A stretch of DNA of 64,000 nucleotides from Eucalyptus grandis (GCF_016545825.1 NC_052619.1:14647501-14711500); one strand, 5' to 3'; counted from the first letter of the stretch, positions 22,174 through 34,089 are shown. The notes: generated by a model not told the origin, from the letters alone. Made by a program: numbers and translations.

Positions 22174-24080
22174 TAGAGGTGTTAAATGGGTAGAAAACCC
22201 ATTTATCGACCCATTTATGCTTAAATGGGTCGTTAATGGGTCAGTCTTTTTTTCTCAAGACACCCACGTGGGTTTTAAAAATAAACGGACTGGGTCTTAA
22301 ATGGGTCTACTATATACCCATTTACCAACCCATCAAAATAAACCCAGTAGGCAGTAACCCACGAAGGCCACGCCCACGATTGACGATTCTACGACCACGA
22401 CCCCCTCTTCGCTTTCAATTCGCTGCCACCTCCATCGCCTCGTCGCTTGCCGCCGCCCATCGTCGCCTCGTCGCCGCTTGCCGCCACCCATCGTCGCCTT
22501 GCCACCGCCCATCGTCACCTTGTCGCTGCCCATCTCGATTTCGCGAAGCACGTCAATCGGCATCTTCATTCGACATCGAATCCAGAATCTGCAAACCTAA
22601 AAGCAGCACTCGTCTGCTCGCCGTGAACGGCTCGCGGATCCATCGTCGGAGGATGGAGTCGCTCGGTTCAGGTACTCCGTCTCAACACGCAGTCGTGGAT
22701 TTCATTTCAAGTTCGGGCTTGCTGTTTTACGTAATCGAGAGCGCACGTGCGGCGGGATGGTCCCGACGACATGTTTGATCGATGACCGGATGCTTAGTGT
22801 CGTCAATTCGTCTACAAAAGTGGTGATTTTGCTTGAGTCGATTCGACGGTGGAAGTGATTTGTTCTGTGCTGGGTTGATGTGTGTTTTTTCTGCTGCGAA
22901 CTTGGAAGGGTGTCCGAAATGCGGTGTTAGAGCAGATTGTGTTTTCTTATGTGATAAACGAATGGACTTTTTGGGGGAATTCTGTAATCGGATGATGATT
23001 ACAAGTACCAGTGTTTTTGTTTGCATTCATCTGATTATGTCTCCTTAGTCTCGGTCTCCTTGTGTGTTTTAATTCTAGGACTTGAAGATGGAGGAACTCT
23101 TTGTGGCCATACTCTCAATGCTTCTCGTTTTGGCGCTTATTCCGCTGTTTGTATGGAAGCGGCGAAAGGATTCTTCATCAACCGATACGCACGAAGAAGG
23201 ACAAGATCAGGTTTATTTCCAATACTTCTTCTCTGCATTCGGTAGTGCGTTCAAAACAGATAAAACCATTTGTTGCTAGGGCTGTGTGGATCAAAATATA
23301 CTCTTTGTCTAGTCATTTTGTGAGTTACGGGAGAGCCATGTACTACAGTTGATCTTCATTTTTTATTTCCCTTACGGGCAGTTCGCTCTACTGCTGGTGG
23401 TGACCACTTTGTGAGTTACGGGAGAGCCGGGTCCAGTGGAGTTGCAGCGGGTGGTATCTTGCGAATAGAGAGTTGTTGCGGTTCCTCAAGCTTAGGGCCA
23501 GAAAGTTCTAAGTGAAGGTAAGGATGAATTTGATGACTGCTGCTAATTGGAAAAATGATAGTAGAGAAGGATAGACTGGTTTCACTTTTTACGTTGGAAC
23601 CCTTGTGAGAATACTTACATAATTTGCTCAATCATATTATATATATATATATCCTCTAGAGCTCGTCGAGCAAGCTCGAGGCTCGCTTGTGGCCGATTGC
23701 CGGCCGTTGTCATGGCCGGCAGCCGGCCAAAGAAGAAAAAGAAGAAAAGAAAAAAGAAAATTTATATTTAAAAAATAAAAATAATTATATTTTATTTTAA
23801 AAATAAAAATAATTAAAATTCGATTTTTTAAAATAATTATTTTAAAAATTATAAAAAATTTCCATTAAATTTGTATTTTATAAAATTATTTTAGTAATAC
23901 CATTTTTTAAATATATATAATAAATTAAGTTTAGTTAAATGGATTGGGTGTGGACGGGGTATGGGTCGGGTCGGGTATGGGTCAAAATTTTTGCATTGCA
24001 ATAAACGGGTCATAAACGGGTTAAATGGGTCGATTTGGGTCGAACCATTTATGACCCGACCCACCCGTTTAACGGGTCTA
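22174..24080. mobile_element. Non-autonomous hAT-like element (1907 bp, 8-bp TSD) carrying a host gene fragment
   Basis: It is bounded by a perfect 8-bp duplication CTTATGAC (22166-22173 and 24081-24088), and copy A lacks the insert. The left end is TAGAGGTGTTAAATGGG; the right end read inward on the opposite strand is TAGACCCGTTAAACGGG, an imperfect inverted repeat. Both subterminal zones are packed with GGGT/ACCC words (CCCATTTA, GGGTCG), as in many hAT elements. No transposase is seen. The interior holds GC-rich leader-like DNA (22370-22640), intron-like DNA and a short coding exon (23088-23210). Confidence 0.85.
23088..23210 (+). pseudogene. Captured exon with N-terminal membrane anchor (DDRGK/UFBP1-like)
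   Basis: A 41-codon exon starts MEELFVAILSMLLVLALIPL, then FVWKRRKDSS and an acidic stretch ending at a GT donor (GATCAG/GTTTAT). An acceptor AATTCTAG lies just before its leader. One hydrophobic helix followed by a basic stop (WKRRK) is a signal-anchor layout, and it resembles the start of plant DDRGK-domain (UFMylation adaptor) proteins as I remember them. A second possible exon (23383 on: TTCGCTCTACTGCTGG) is out of phase with the first in its simplest splice. It sits inside the hAT-like element, so I read it as transduplicated gene sequence, not a working gene. The family assignment is tentative. Confidence 0.5.
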
Positions 24081-24110
24081 CTTATGACAGAAAGGGCTAC
24101 TAGTGTTAAT

Positions 24111-24889
24111 GGGAAAAAGTACACCCCAAGTGTTAAAACTTGGCACGAAGAGGACTTAAGTGCCAAAAGTTAGGAAAGTGACACTTCGGTGCCAAAATCG
24201 AGCAAAATTGATTACTTAAGTGCCATTAGGCCAAAATGTCGACGTTGCGATTTCTGGTGAAGTAAATGCAAAACGACGTCGTTTTCACACCGACATGACT
24301 AAACAATACAAAAACGATATCGTTTTGATGCTAACATAGTAAAAAATTAATATAAAATTAATTAAATTAAATTTAAAACTAAATTTATTTAAAAAATTTA
24401 AAAATAAAGTAAAAATATATATTATTTAAAAAAAAAAAAAAGAGGCGGGCGGGCCGAGGGCCGAGCCCTTGCCCCCATTCCGGGAAGGGTCGGCGATAGA
24501 GGGGGAGGATCGGCCGGGGTCGTCGGCCCTCTTTTTGTTTTTGTTTTTTAAAATTAATTTTAATTTTTAAAATTTTAAATTTTTTAAATGTTTTAAATAA
24601 ATTTAGTTTTAAATTTAAATTTATTATTTTTATATTATTTTTTTACCATGTCAGCACCAAAACGACGTCGTTTTGTATTGTCTAGCCACATCAAGCATAC
24701 AAAATGATGTCGTTTTACACTTATTTCGCCGGAAAATCGCCACGTCGGCATTTTGGCTAGATTTTGGCCGAAGTGGCACTTAAGTGATCAATTTTGCTCC
24801 AATTTTGGCACTTAAGTGTCACTTTCTTAACTTTGGGCACTTAAGTATCTCTTTGTGCCAAGTTTTGGCACTTGAGGTGTACTTCTTCC
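24111..24889. mobile_element. Mutator-like MITE (779 bp, long TIRs, 9-bp TSD)
   Basis: The left end GGGAAAAAGTACACCCC and the inverted right end GGAAGAAGTACACCTCA begin inverted repeats that continue imperfectly into ACTTGGCAC and TTAAGTGCC words. The flanks AGTGTTAAT (24102-24110) and AGTGTCAAT (24890-24898) are a 9-bp target duplication with one mismatch. The interior is AT-rich with palindromic AAACGACGTCGTTTT motifs and a GC-rich core (24443-24530). There is no coding capacity. Its TIR words (TTAAGTGCC, TTGGCAC, GTGCCA) recall those of the 16223-17518 element. Confidence 0.85.
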
Positions 24890-25338
24890 AGTGTCAATGA
24901 CAACCATATAACAATTTATTTGTTAGTGTTAATTTCCAAAGTATATATGGAGCCATTAGCTGAATCTGCAGGGCGATATAACAGAAACATTAGAGGCTGG
25001 CATGAAGAATTTGCTTGGTTAGTGCTGATACTAAAAGGTAAGGCTAGTGGAAAATACTACTGAAACTCACACGGAATGTATTCCCGATAGCATACTTCAT
25101 GATGTTCTACACGTTAAAGGAGGATATTTCAGTGTAATGTGGAATTGATACTGAGCTGCTGGAATTGATAGTGAGCTGATGTGTGCTAGATGGAGGAATC
25201 CTTTGCCTTTAATGTGCTGTCTAGTTACGTAATTCGGTGCCTGAGACTTGTCCATTTGGCTTTGTAATTTCTATAGTTGGCTCTCTGTTGTTTGACAAAA
25301 GCTGTGCCTCTCTTAGGAGGTGCGAACAAGTAGTGGCC
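24890..25338. other. Copy B intergenic segment between insertions
   Basis: It matches 7215-7645 of copy A (for example GGAGCCATT, AACATTAGAGGCTGG and AAACTCACACGGAATG). No coding region is supported. Confidence 0.55.
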
Positions 25339-25627
25339 AATTGCGAAGAGCTTTCAATGCGCAAATCTCTAGCCACTCCCAAATGAATGATATAATGGGA
25401 CACACACACACACAATTGCAAAGAGCTCTCAATGCGCATATCTCTAGCCACTCCCAAATGAATGATATAATGGGACACACACACACACAATTGCGAAGAG
25501 CTCTCAATGCGCAAATCTCTAGCCACTCCCAAATGAATGACATAATGGGACACACACACACACACACACAATTGCAAAAAGCTCTCAATGCGCAAATCTC
25601 TAGCCACTCCCAAATGAATGATATAAT

Positions 25628-25682
<55 letters not shown>
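25339..25682 (+). repeat. Four tandem units of about 75-81 bp, each ending in an (AC)n run
   Basis: Units begin AATTGCGAAGAGC or AATTGCAAAGAGC at 25339, 25414, 25489 and 25570, contain CTCTAGCCACTCCCAAATG and end in AC repeats; the last AC run is about 50 nt (25631-25682). Copy A has one unit (7657-7720) with TATATA in place of AC. The expansion therefore happened in copy B after duplication. Long Cys/Val or Thr/His ORFs here are artefacts. Confidence 0.9.
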
Positions 25683-25683
<1 letters not shown>

Positions 25684-25684
<1 letters not shown>

Positions 25685-25860
25685 TAAATAAAGGAGTTCA
25701 TGAAAAAAAAAATAAGAACACAGAATTTACAGTGGTTTGGTTTATATCAAGTTTATGTCCACTCTCCACGCTGACAGTCTATTGGCTAGATTCCACTAAG
25801 TATCAAAAGAAACAAATATATAAGGATTTGGATAGTATCGATTCTACAACCACAGAAAAC
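25684..25860 (-). repeat. E1 truncated 3' LTR
   Basis: It aligns with E1's 5' LTR from about 44542 (AAATAAATGAGTTTATGG against AAATAAAGGAGTTCATG) and with the E2 LTRs (AATAAGAACACA, GTCCACTCT, GCTGACAG, GGCTGGATTTCACTAA). Its outer end is lost at the (AC)n repeat and its inner part is deleted into the internal region. Confidence 0.7.
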
Positions 25861-26093
25861 AAGTTAATATTGAAATTCAAACACCAATATTTAAACATCC
25901 ATATCCATCCACATCTAAAGTCATCACCACAAAGGTTCCACAAAAGTTAAGTTTTGCAGAATATAAGTATTTGAAACAGTCAAACATGCAAAAGTTAACG
26001 GAATCAAATTAAGGTTTAAATCAGCACGTTCTCCCCCTTTTTGTTAGCAGCAAAAAGTGGAGAAAGTCAAAATTGAAAAGAGATAGGATGAAA

Positions 26094-26849
26094 TCAAGTT
26101 TGTCTTGGAATTCGAACGAGCTGGAAATCCCCCATTGACTGAATTGTCTCCTCCAGCTTTGGCACTGTCTCCTTCAGCTTCTCAACATCTTCAATCTTGG
26201 CAGTCTGTGAAACTTGCTGATGTAAAGCTTGAACTTGTAAGTTTAAAGACTGTACCTTCTCATTGAGATAATCTGAAGTAGATTGCAATGCAGACTGAAT
26301 CTTCTGGATCTCAAATCATACCATATTGCTGTGCTTTTATCTCCAGAAGAAGCTTGAGCAGCCTTTGAAAGTCTACATTAGTTTCTGTTTGCGCACTAGC
26401 CTCAACATGTTCTATTCATGGAGTGTTGAGAGATGAGGGAACATCAACTGGTCTACTTCCAAGACTTGGAGTGGATTCTCCAATGTTAGCTTTAGGAAAA
26501 TGAGAAGCATAGACTTCTTTTGGGTCGGCAGGAGATCGACTTATATCATCACTTGCAAAATGAGAAGTACTTGTTTTTCATGAGCTCCCCTTGTTTTGTG
26601 CCTACATGTGGAGATTGGAAAACTTCTTCTTGTTATTTCTCGATTTTAGCACGAAAGTGATATTCTTTTTCTGTTCTTTCTCCTACTTGTCCACTCCTAG
26701 TTGCTTATGAATCCTCAGATAAGGATATTGCAATTGTTGCTTCATAGGAGTCATCTTGACCTTCTTCTTCTGTAGCTTCTCTTCCTGCTTCTTCTCTTTC
26801 CTCTGTTTCTTCTCTGTCTTCTCTTCCTTCTTCTCTTTGCTCTGTGTCT

Positions 26850-26885
<36 letters not shown>

Positions 26886-27645
26886 GCTTCTATCTCCTTT
26901 GGTTCAATAAAACTTTGAAACAATTGTGGTCAAGAAAAGACAGATTCGAATAGAAAAATGCAGTCAACTCCGGATAGGCAACAATTGTCTCAGAGCAAAA
27001 GTTTTCAAGTTGAAGGAAAGCTAATTTTTCCCTCAAATTCACCTTGATCGAGTCTAAAAAGTCAAAGTCGACTGATCGAGGGTTCATCACCCCTCTTTTT
27101 AGCATTTGGGTGTAAACCCTTTTGTGATCCTTAGAACGGAAAAGCTTTGTTCCATCACCAAGCATTTCATCAGCAATACCCATCCTCAACTGAAAATTCG
27201 AATACATTATCTTATCATCGTCTTTACTTTCAGGCTAATTGAAAGAGCTAAATTTAGGATCGACAGGAAAGTTAAGGAAAGTTTCATCTGTTGCTCCTTT
27301 CTTTGCAATTCCTAAACATTCCATCGTTCTCAGAAACAACGTTTCATTCTTGTAACCGTGTTCTCTAAGAAAATCAGTAATAAAGGACATTGGCGAACCA
27401 CCATTTTTCAAACAATCATAAAACTTGTACAGAACCTAAGGAGTCAAGGTACGGAGAGGAACAACATCTTGCTCAACTTCCTCTTCCAATGATTCACGAG
27501 CAGGATTCTGCAAAGTGTCCTTCGGGTTACGCTATGGAGATGTTTAAGGAGAGTCTTCTTCTGTAAGATCGAAATGTGTCTAGCCTTCAGGCACATTCCG
27601 AGGCCCCTTGCTAGCAATCTGGGATGATTTCCTTTGGTAAGACAT
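26094..27645 (-). pseudogene. E1 additional ORF downstream of pol (Sirevirus env-like position)
   Basis: It reads on the minus strand from an ATG at 27645 (MSYQRKSSQIASKGPRN), with an in-frame stop soon after and several frameshifts. The best-preserved part (27207-26890) includes RGVMNPRSVDFDFLDS and PELTAFFYSNL, the kind of sequence annotated as putative plant transposon protein domain. The 3' end (26288-26094) is a heptad-rich coiled coil (LNLQVQALHQQVSQ). A (CT)n tract lies at 26849-26882. The same ORF exists in E2. Its function is unknown; the envelope-like label is positional only. Confidence 0.6.
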
Positions 27646-28059
27646 ACTTGCAGGCTAGGAGGATTTCTCAGATAGGTTCGGGTGAAAAAGATGGAAACTT
27701 GCGGAACAAACTTTAGAGTAGAGACAAGAGTGTAGAGATGAGAGAGTAGAGAGTCTATATTTTAGGGTTTGGAATGAAGTGCTTGAAAGAAAATACAAGA
27801 GGGTATATAAAGAAGATGAAAGGTCACAAAGAAAAGAGATAATCGAACCGTCATAAGGAAAAAAGAAAACTGCTTTTTCGAAATAAAATAAAAACTGCCA
27901 AAAAATTCAAAATTTTGAAAAAGATAATTTCTAAAAATAAAATAGGCAAGCAACAATTCGGTTAAACATACCTTTTTATTCCAAAAATAAAATACTTGGA
28001 CTCTAGATATTCTCATCGAAGTAGCGTCTGAAAATTCTGAGTCTAGCCAACTTCGAGAC

Positions 28060-28770
28060 TTTACTCCGGAGGATAAATAATATTCAATTTGATGCGAACA
28101 TACTCAAATAGATTTTTCTCTAGAGGCTTCGTAAATATGTCTGTCAACCGATTCTTTGAATCAATGAACTGAATCATAATCTCCCCATTTTGGACATGAT
28201 CTCTTATAAAATGGTGTCGAATCTCTATATACTTTGCCCTTGAATGAAGAATTGGGTTCTTGGTGAGATTAATAACACTGGTGTTGTCACATTTGATCTC
28301 AGTACATGATTCTTCAATTCCAAAGTCTCTTAGCTATTGTCTTATCCACAGAATTTGAGAACAATAGTTTCCAAGAGCCACATATTTTGCTTCTGTTGTT
28401 GATAGAGCTACAATACTCTACTTCCTTGAAAACCAAGATACCAGCATATTTCCCAACAATTGACAGGTTCCAGAAGTGCTCTTTCTATCCACTTTACAAC
28501 CTGCTAAATCAGCGTCTGAATATCTAATAAGAGTAAAGTCTCCTTCTTTTAGATACCACAGACCCAACTTTGGAGAAGTCGCCACATATTTAATGATGCA
28601 TTTTGCAACACTTAAATGAAATTCTCTGGGATCAGACTGAAATCTAGCACGAGATGCAAATACTAAACAAAATGTCAAGTCTAAATGTAATAAAGTAAAG
28701 AAGAGAGCTTCTGATCTACTTTCTTCCCTTTTTTCATCCTTGTCCACCTTCGAGGAACTTGACATAAGTG
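28060..28770 (-). pseudogene. E1 pol, C-terminal part (end of RT and RNase H)
   Basis: Minus-strand fragments with the Copia RNase H region: YSDADLAGCKVDRKSTSG, then GNMLVSWFSRKQ, followed by degenerate RNase H residues. The N-terminal side is cut at 28770 by E2 and resumes at 40347. Frames are broken. Confidence 0.8.
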
Positions 28771-28775
28771 TCTCT

Positions 28776-29729
28776 TGTGAAAGCTAGTACGAGCACCTAG
28801 AGGGGCTAAATAGGTGCGAAAATAAATTTTGTAGAGTAAAGTATTTAATTTTTCTTTTAAACCAACTTTGTTTAGGAATAGATTATGAAAAGGAAATTAG
28901 ACTCTAATAATCAAATAGATTTACGATCAAAGTAAAAGAGCTTAGGGAAGATAATAAGAACACAAGGTTTATAGTGGTTCAGCTTAATCCAAGCTTAAGT
29001 CCACTCTTCCGTGCTGACAGCCCACCGGCTGGATTTCACTAAAAATCAAAAGAGTTGTTACAGTATAACTCTTCATTGATTCCACAGTGTAGAGACTCTA
29101 CTACACTTCCTCAAGATCTCACAGAAGTATAAACACTCTTTTGAGTACAAGTTTTCGCTCAACAATTGAATTGACAAAGAACAAGAAGTTTCAGACTTTG
29201 GAATTCTTCTATCGCGCACACACTTGAATAAATGGAACGTCTTCCTTATATACTCCGCCATGCATTCATACCCGTTGGCACTTACCAAAGGAGCTCTTCC
29301 AATCTACCCGTTGGACTAATCAATTAGGAAGATCTTGAGTTATTTAAGGAATATGACGATAGCCCATCAATCATGCTCGCCCATACAATCAGGATCTAAG
29401 TTTCCATAAGTAGAAACTTTCAAGTATGCTTTGTCAATCAACGAATCTAAATTACCCGAATTGAAATCAAAACAAATAATAGATTCCAAGATGCTATATC
29501 CAGCCGAGAGATCTTCTTCAGTCGATATAATCAAATCCTTAACGAAATACCTAGTTCTGTATAAGTCTTCTTCGACGGTCTAGAAACTGTCAATGAGGAT
29601 AGACTTTGAATCTTGAATCTGGTGGTCTGGCGATCTTCAGACTTTGACTAAAGAATCTGCAAGTTTTCAGACTAGACTGATAGAAACGTTTTGTCAGCTT
29701 CAAAACACGCAATGAAGTTTTCTCCAACA
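28776..29729 (-). repeat. E2 3' LTR
   Basis: A 954-bp LTR on the plus-strand left side. It is bounded by TGTGAAAGC at 28776 and CTCCAACA at 29729 (minus-strand TGTTGGAG...CTTTCACA). It is followed immediately by the polypurine tract. Confidence 0.9.
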
Positions 29730-29745
29730 ATCTCCCCCTTTTTTT
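29730..29745 (-). other. E2 polypurine tract
   Basis: On the minus strand AAAAAAGGGGGAGAT abuts the 3' LTR, the expected site for plus-strand DNA priming. A second tract of similar type (AAAAATGGGGAGAGA) lies about 300 bp inward at 30043-30058; multiple polypurine tracts are a known Sirevirus trait. Confidence 0.7.
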
Positions 29746-30089
29746 ATGGTGACAAAACTTTCATGTAGATTTGGATATCTTTGACCTACAAAACAATACT
29801 CAAGCAAACATGGATATCTCACAAAAATAATTAACTTAGTAAAGACAGCATTAAATCTGCATCTACAGGAAATAAGTTAGACCTGTAAATAAACAGCTAT
29901 CTTTGCCATGAAATACCAATAGTGCTTAAAATAAACAAACGATCAAACAATCCAAATCAAAATCCAGTCACAACCAAACAGCCAAACAAAAGTAAAGTCA
30001 ATCAAAAAGTCAAGAGTTAAATCTCAAATTTGCAACATCTCTCCCCATTTTTGTCAGCATTAAAAAGGTAGAGAAAAAGAGAATGAAAT

Positions 30090-33000
30090 TATGATTTCCT
30101 AGGTACGCGAATAAGCTAGAAATCTCACATTGACTGGACAATCCCTTCCAGCTTTTTCAAACCTTCCTTCAGTTGAGCAACATCTTCACCCTTGGCAATT
30201 GCTTAAACTTGAAGAGCAAGGGCATAAATTTGATCATGCAAGAAAACTGAAGAGGCTTGACCTACATTCTGCAAGTTCTGAACTTCGCATCCCAGAGCAT
30301 AAATTTGGCCTCGCATCTCCATAAGAACATCAAGTACCCTGCGAAAGTCTACTGAATTATCAGTCCGAGTGCTAGCTTTTGCACGATCAATAGGAGTATT
30401 GGTAGATGATGGCAAGCTAGCATGATCACTCAGATTTTGCGATGAAACCTCATGACCTTTCTCAGGGAATTGAGAGGCATAGATGTTGTCTGGACCTGCA
30501 GGTGAATGACTAACACCTTCACTAGTAACAACAATTGAAGATGTACCTCTTTTCTCAGCAACCCCCCTGTTTCAATGCCCTCAAGAGGTGAGAAGTACTC
30601 TTCATGCTCTATTTCCTCTTGGTCACCTTTGTCTTCTTCTTCTTCTGCAATCCTTTCCTCCTCTGCATCTTTTCGCATTGTTTCTCACTCTCCACTCCTT
30701 TCCTCTTCTTCGTCTCTGTCTTGATCCTCTTTCTCCTCAATCTACGGAACAACACTTTGTAGATTTTTCATTGCAAGAGCGGAAATGGTAATATCGTCCT
30801 CATCATCTTCATCCTCCAGGACAAGTGCTCTTCTTTTCTTGGATGGAGCTGTCATGGGCTCATTCCCTTTCCATTTTGCAGCTGAAGGAACTTGGTGAGT
30901 CTTGACTGGGGTTTTCTCCTTCAATCGCTCCAAAAATTTGTCCAGCTCTTTCAGACGCATTTCGGAAACCATTTCAGTCCCACCACCATTTGATCACACG
31001 ATCAAATATATAGAATCCTGGGAGGCTGAATATCGAAACGTCTGAAAAGCTTTGTAACAAGCATTGAGTACGGAAGTTGCCCTCTGTCTTTCACCATCGT
31101 TCTATACATGTGAAACATGATTGTGTGAGACAGAGAGAACTTCTTACCAACGTTGATGGCATACATCAGCTTTGCTTCTGAGTTAGAGATGTCGGTCTTC
31201 GAGGTTGACTTGGGTCTGACGCAATTGATCACGATCTTGTGAAGCAAAATGTTAGAGGCATTCATCCTCAAGTACAAAATTCTTCCTTCAGCCATTCCAT
31301 TCCAAACAAGCTCCATCGTCGCACGACCAACAGACACACTAATCGATTGGAATGCCCCTTGCTCTACTCCAATCACATCCGCCAATGTGTCTATGTCAAC
31401 TAGGGGTGTGCAAGGTCCGGGCGGGCGGTTTCCGGACTAGAACCGGGAACCGCCCGCTAAGGACCGGTTCCAAAAAATTAGAACCGGGATCCATCCGTTT
31501 GTTGCATGGATCCGGTCTCACTAACAATGAGATGAAAATTTTAAGCTAAGGAAAACCCAACATCAAAAGAGATGACATAATTGATCTCAATTCTCAATTG
31601 CATAGCAAGCATCATCAAAGCAAGCCAAAAAGTTTTAGCTCCCTAGTTAAACATCTTCGATGAATGATTTAGCAACAGGTTTTCCATAGCATATATGAGA
31701 ATATCATACTTACATTGCCCGATGGACATTATAACCAGACCGATCCAAAGTCAGGAGGATAATATACAACTAATGGCAAGAGATGCAAAAGAATGGCAAA
31801 AGTGAATCTTACAAGTGAGGTGATCATCTTTCCTCTCACTCCAGCATTTCAAGTATCATGTTGGCAAGACTAGGACTCTCATAAGAAGAGATCTTTAAGT
31901 AGGGAAACAGAAGTGCATTGACAGCTTATCCGATGTCATGGAAGCTGGACAAGCTTGTTGACATGAGAATCTAAAGCATCAACATTCCTCCTCGAATTTT
32001 TCTGAAGCAATGTCAAGGAAAACACAAATGATAGCACAAACCTTTAATTCAACTGGGGAAAAAAAAATGAAACCGTGTGGCTTTTACTTTCCAACGAATG
32101 GGCATCGCTCGTTTGTAAGAAGTAAAATGATGCTTTTCGATAAATTTCTAAGTTCACAGGACAAAAATGTGTTCAAGACAAACACTGCAGCAACGATAAA
32201 GACTTTTTCCATCTAGTCAAGGATACAATTGTGTCGCTAGACTTTCCATGCCCTTCATTTCTTCATTTAATCTGCAATAACAAGAATCCAAGCCAAAAAA
32301 CATACTAACACTAGCAAACACCGATTACTAAAGAGCAAAATGTGACCAAATTCCAAATAGCAACAACTTAGTATATAATGACCAAATGTCATACTGATGT
32401 ACAAATCTTGATTCAGAAAGAGTAAGTGATGGTTTCCAGTTTTCCAACCTAGCCAAGAAAACGATGAATCTCTTAAAGTCGTACCAATTGGCCAGACTAT
32501 CTCACTAATCATTGAACGATCAAGCCAAAACTATTTAGCGCCAAAGAGAAGAAAAAAAAAGCCAGAAAATTCAACGCAATCATAGAAGTGCCTAACGAAA
32601 TGCAAAAACAACGAGGGGAAAGGGAAGGCCGAGTGCAAGAGGGAAGGCCGCAGGGGAGAGAGTTTTTTGAGAGGGCTAGGGTTTTTTCCATCAATATGCG
32701 TGAGGAAAGGGGAGGATTGCGAAAACGCGAGATGCAAGTTCAACTAAAGAAGCGCAAAACAACAGCGGAAGCAGAGGTAGCAAGCAAGCAAGCAAGAAGA
32801 GAGAAACGCTGCGGGAATTAGCGAGCGACCGAGAGGAAGAAGCGAACCTGCAGCAGAGCCTCGAGGCGGGAGCGAAGAACGAGAGAAAACAAGGGGACGG
32901 ACAGCAGAGGTAGAGGAGCAGCGGCTGTGGTGGGTGGCGACCGGCTCGAGGGGGTGGACAGCGGCGGAGGAGGAGCGGCAGCGGCGGCGTCGACGCAAGG

Positions 33001-34089
33001 GGAGGAATCGAAGACGAAGAGAAGAGATTGAGGAAGAGAAAGAGAGAGAGAGAGAGAGAGAATCGAAGATGATGAAACCGCAGAGGAAGAGACGAGACGC
33101 GAACTTAGGGTTTCTTTCTTTTAGTTTTTTTTTTTTTTAATATTAAAAAGTGCCGGTCCGGTCGGGGTGGGCGGGCGGGTGGATCCGCCCACGGAACCGG
33201 AACCGGACCGGTTCCCACCGGTTCCCTCGAGAACCGCCGGTTCCGGGCGGTTCCGGTCCGGTTCCGGGCGGTCAGGCGGTTCCCGGGTATTTTGCACACC
33301 CCTAATGTCAACGATATACCCTGGTCTCGAACACTAAACGAAAATCTATTCGCATCCAAGAAACTTAGATTAGAATAGAAGTAAGCAGTAAGTTTTGGAT
33401 ATGCCTCTATCGTCTCAGAACAAAATCGCTCAAGCTGAAGTTGAGTGAATTTCTCTCGCAGACTTCACATTCAAAGAATCAAGAAAATCAAAGTCTACAC
33501 TTCTCGGATTGATCACCCTCTTTTTAGTAACTTGGAGTAAAGTTGCTTGTGTTCCTCCAAGCGAAACAAATCTGTCATTTTGCTTTGAATATTTGCCCCC
33601 AACACCCATTCTAGGCTTGAAATGAGTGTACATTTTGTTATCATCATTCCCATCAGGCTGACTAAGACCTCCAACATGTGGATCACTAGAAATATTCGCA
33701 AATGCTCGATTTGCCGACCCCGTAGGAGCAATTTTCAATCGTTCCATTGTTCGCAAAAAGTGGGTTTCATTTCAATACCCTTTCTCTTTCAAAAGTTCAT
33801 CAATATATTTCAAGCGAGTGCTTCCCCTCTTCAAGGCAGAGTAAAGCTTAAAGATAAAAGCAGGCTTATGAGATCTTACGGGTTCTGCGCCTTCAATGAT
33901 TTCTTCCTCCACTCTATGATCACTACCTTGAGGTCTAGCTTGAGGAGATTGACGCGGTTGAGAATGTTGTGAGATCTACTACTGTCTTGGGGATTATTCT
34001 TCCTTAGTGAGGTCAAAATGTGTAGGACCCTCATGCATGTGTTGTGGTCCCCTGTTCGCGATCCTTGAAGACTTTCTTTGGGACGCCAT
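30090..34089 (-). pseudogene. E2 additional ORF downstream of pol, split by a hAT-like element
   Basis: It reads on the minus strand from an ATG at 34089 (MASQRKSSRIANRGPQ), with a stop about 27 codons later and further breaks. Conserved blocks are at 33756-33430 (KRGVINPRSVDFDFLD) and, after the hAT-like element, at 31385-31002 (LYLRMNASNILLHKIV, PYSMLVTKLFRRFDI), the latter typical of the putative plant transposon protein domain. A charged region (30678-30430) and a possible coiled-coil end follow. It is homologous to the E1 ORF at 26094-27645. Confidence 0.6.
31401..33304. mobile_element. Non-autonomous hAT-like element (1904 bp, 8-bp TSD) nested in E2
   Basis: The left end TAGGGGTGTGCAAGG and the right end ...TTTTGCACACCCCTA form a 13-bp perfect inverted repeat. 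The 8-bp duplication ATGTCAAC (31393-31400 and 33305-33312) is perfect. The subterminal regions are dense in GAACCGG/CCGGTTC words. The interior (31500-33120) is unrelated: it reads like an intron plus a purine-rich leader with (GA)n at 33035-33060. On the minus strand AAACCCTAAGTTCGCG looks like a gene 5' leader, suggesting captured host sequence. No transposase is seen. Confidence 0.92.

Noticed and set aside
22236..22778. 180-residue ORF rich in Pro, Arg and Ser
   Set aside because: It spans the transposon subterminal repeat and the captured leader; no domain and no conservation in copy A.
25221..25691. Long ORFs on both strands with Cys/Val or Thr/His repeats
   Set aside because: They come from the four tandem units with (AC)n runs; no protein family and no splice context.
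32588..33140. Arg/Glu-rich ORFs in the hAT-like element
   Set aside because: Purine-rich, (GA)n-containing leader-like sequence; no family match.
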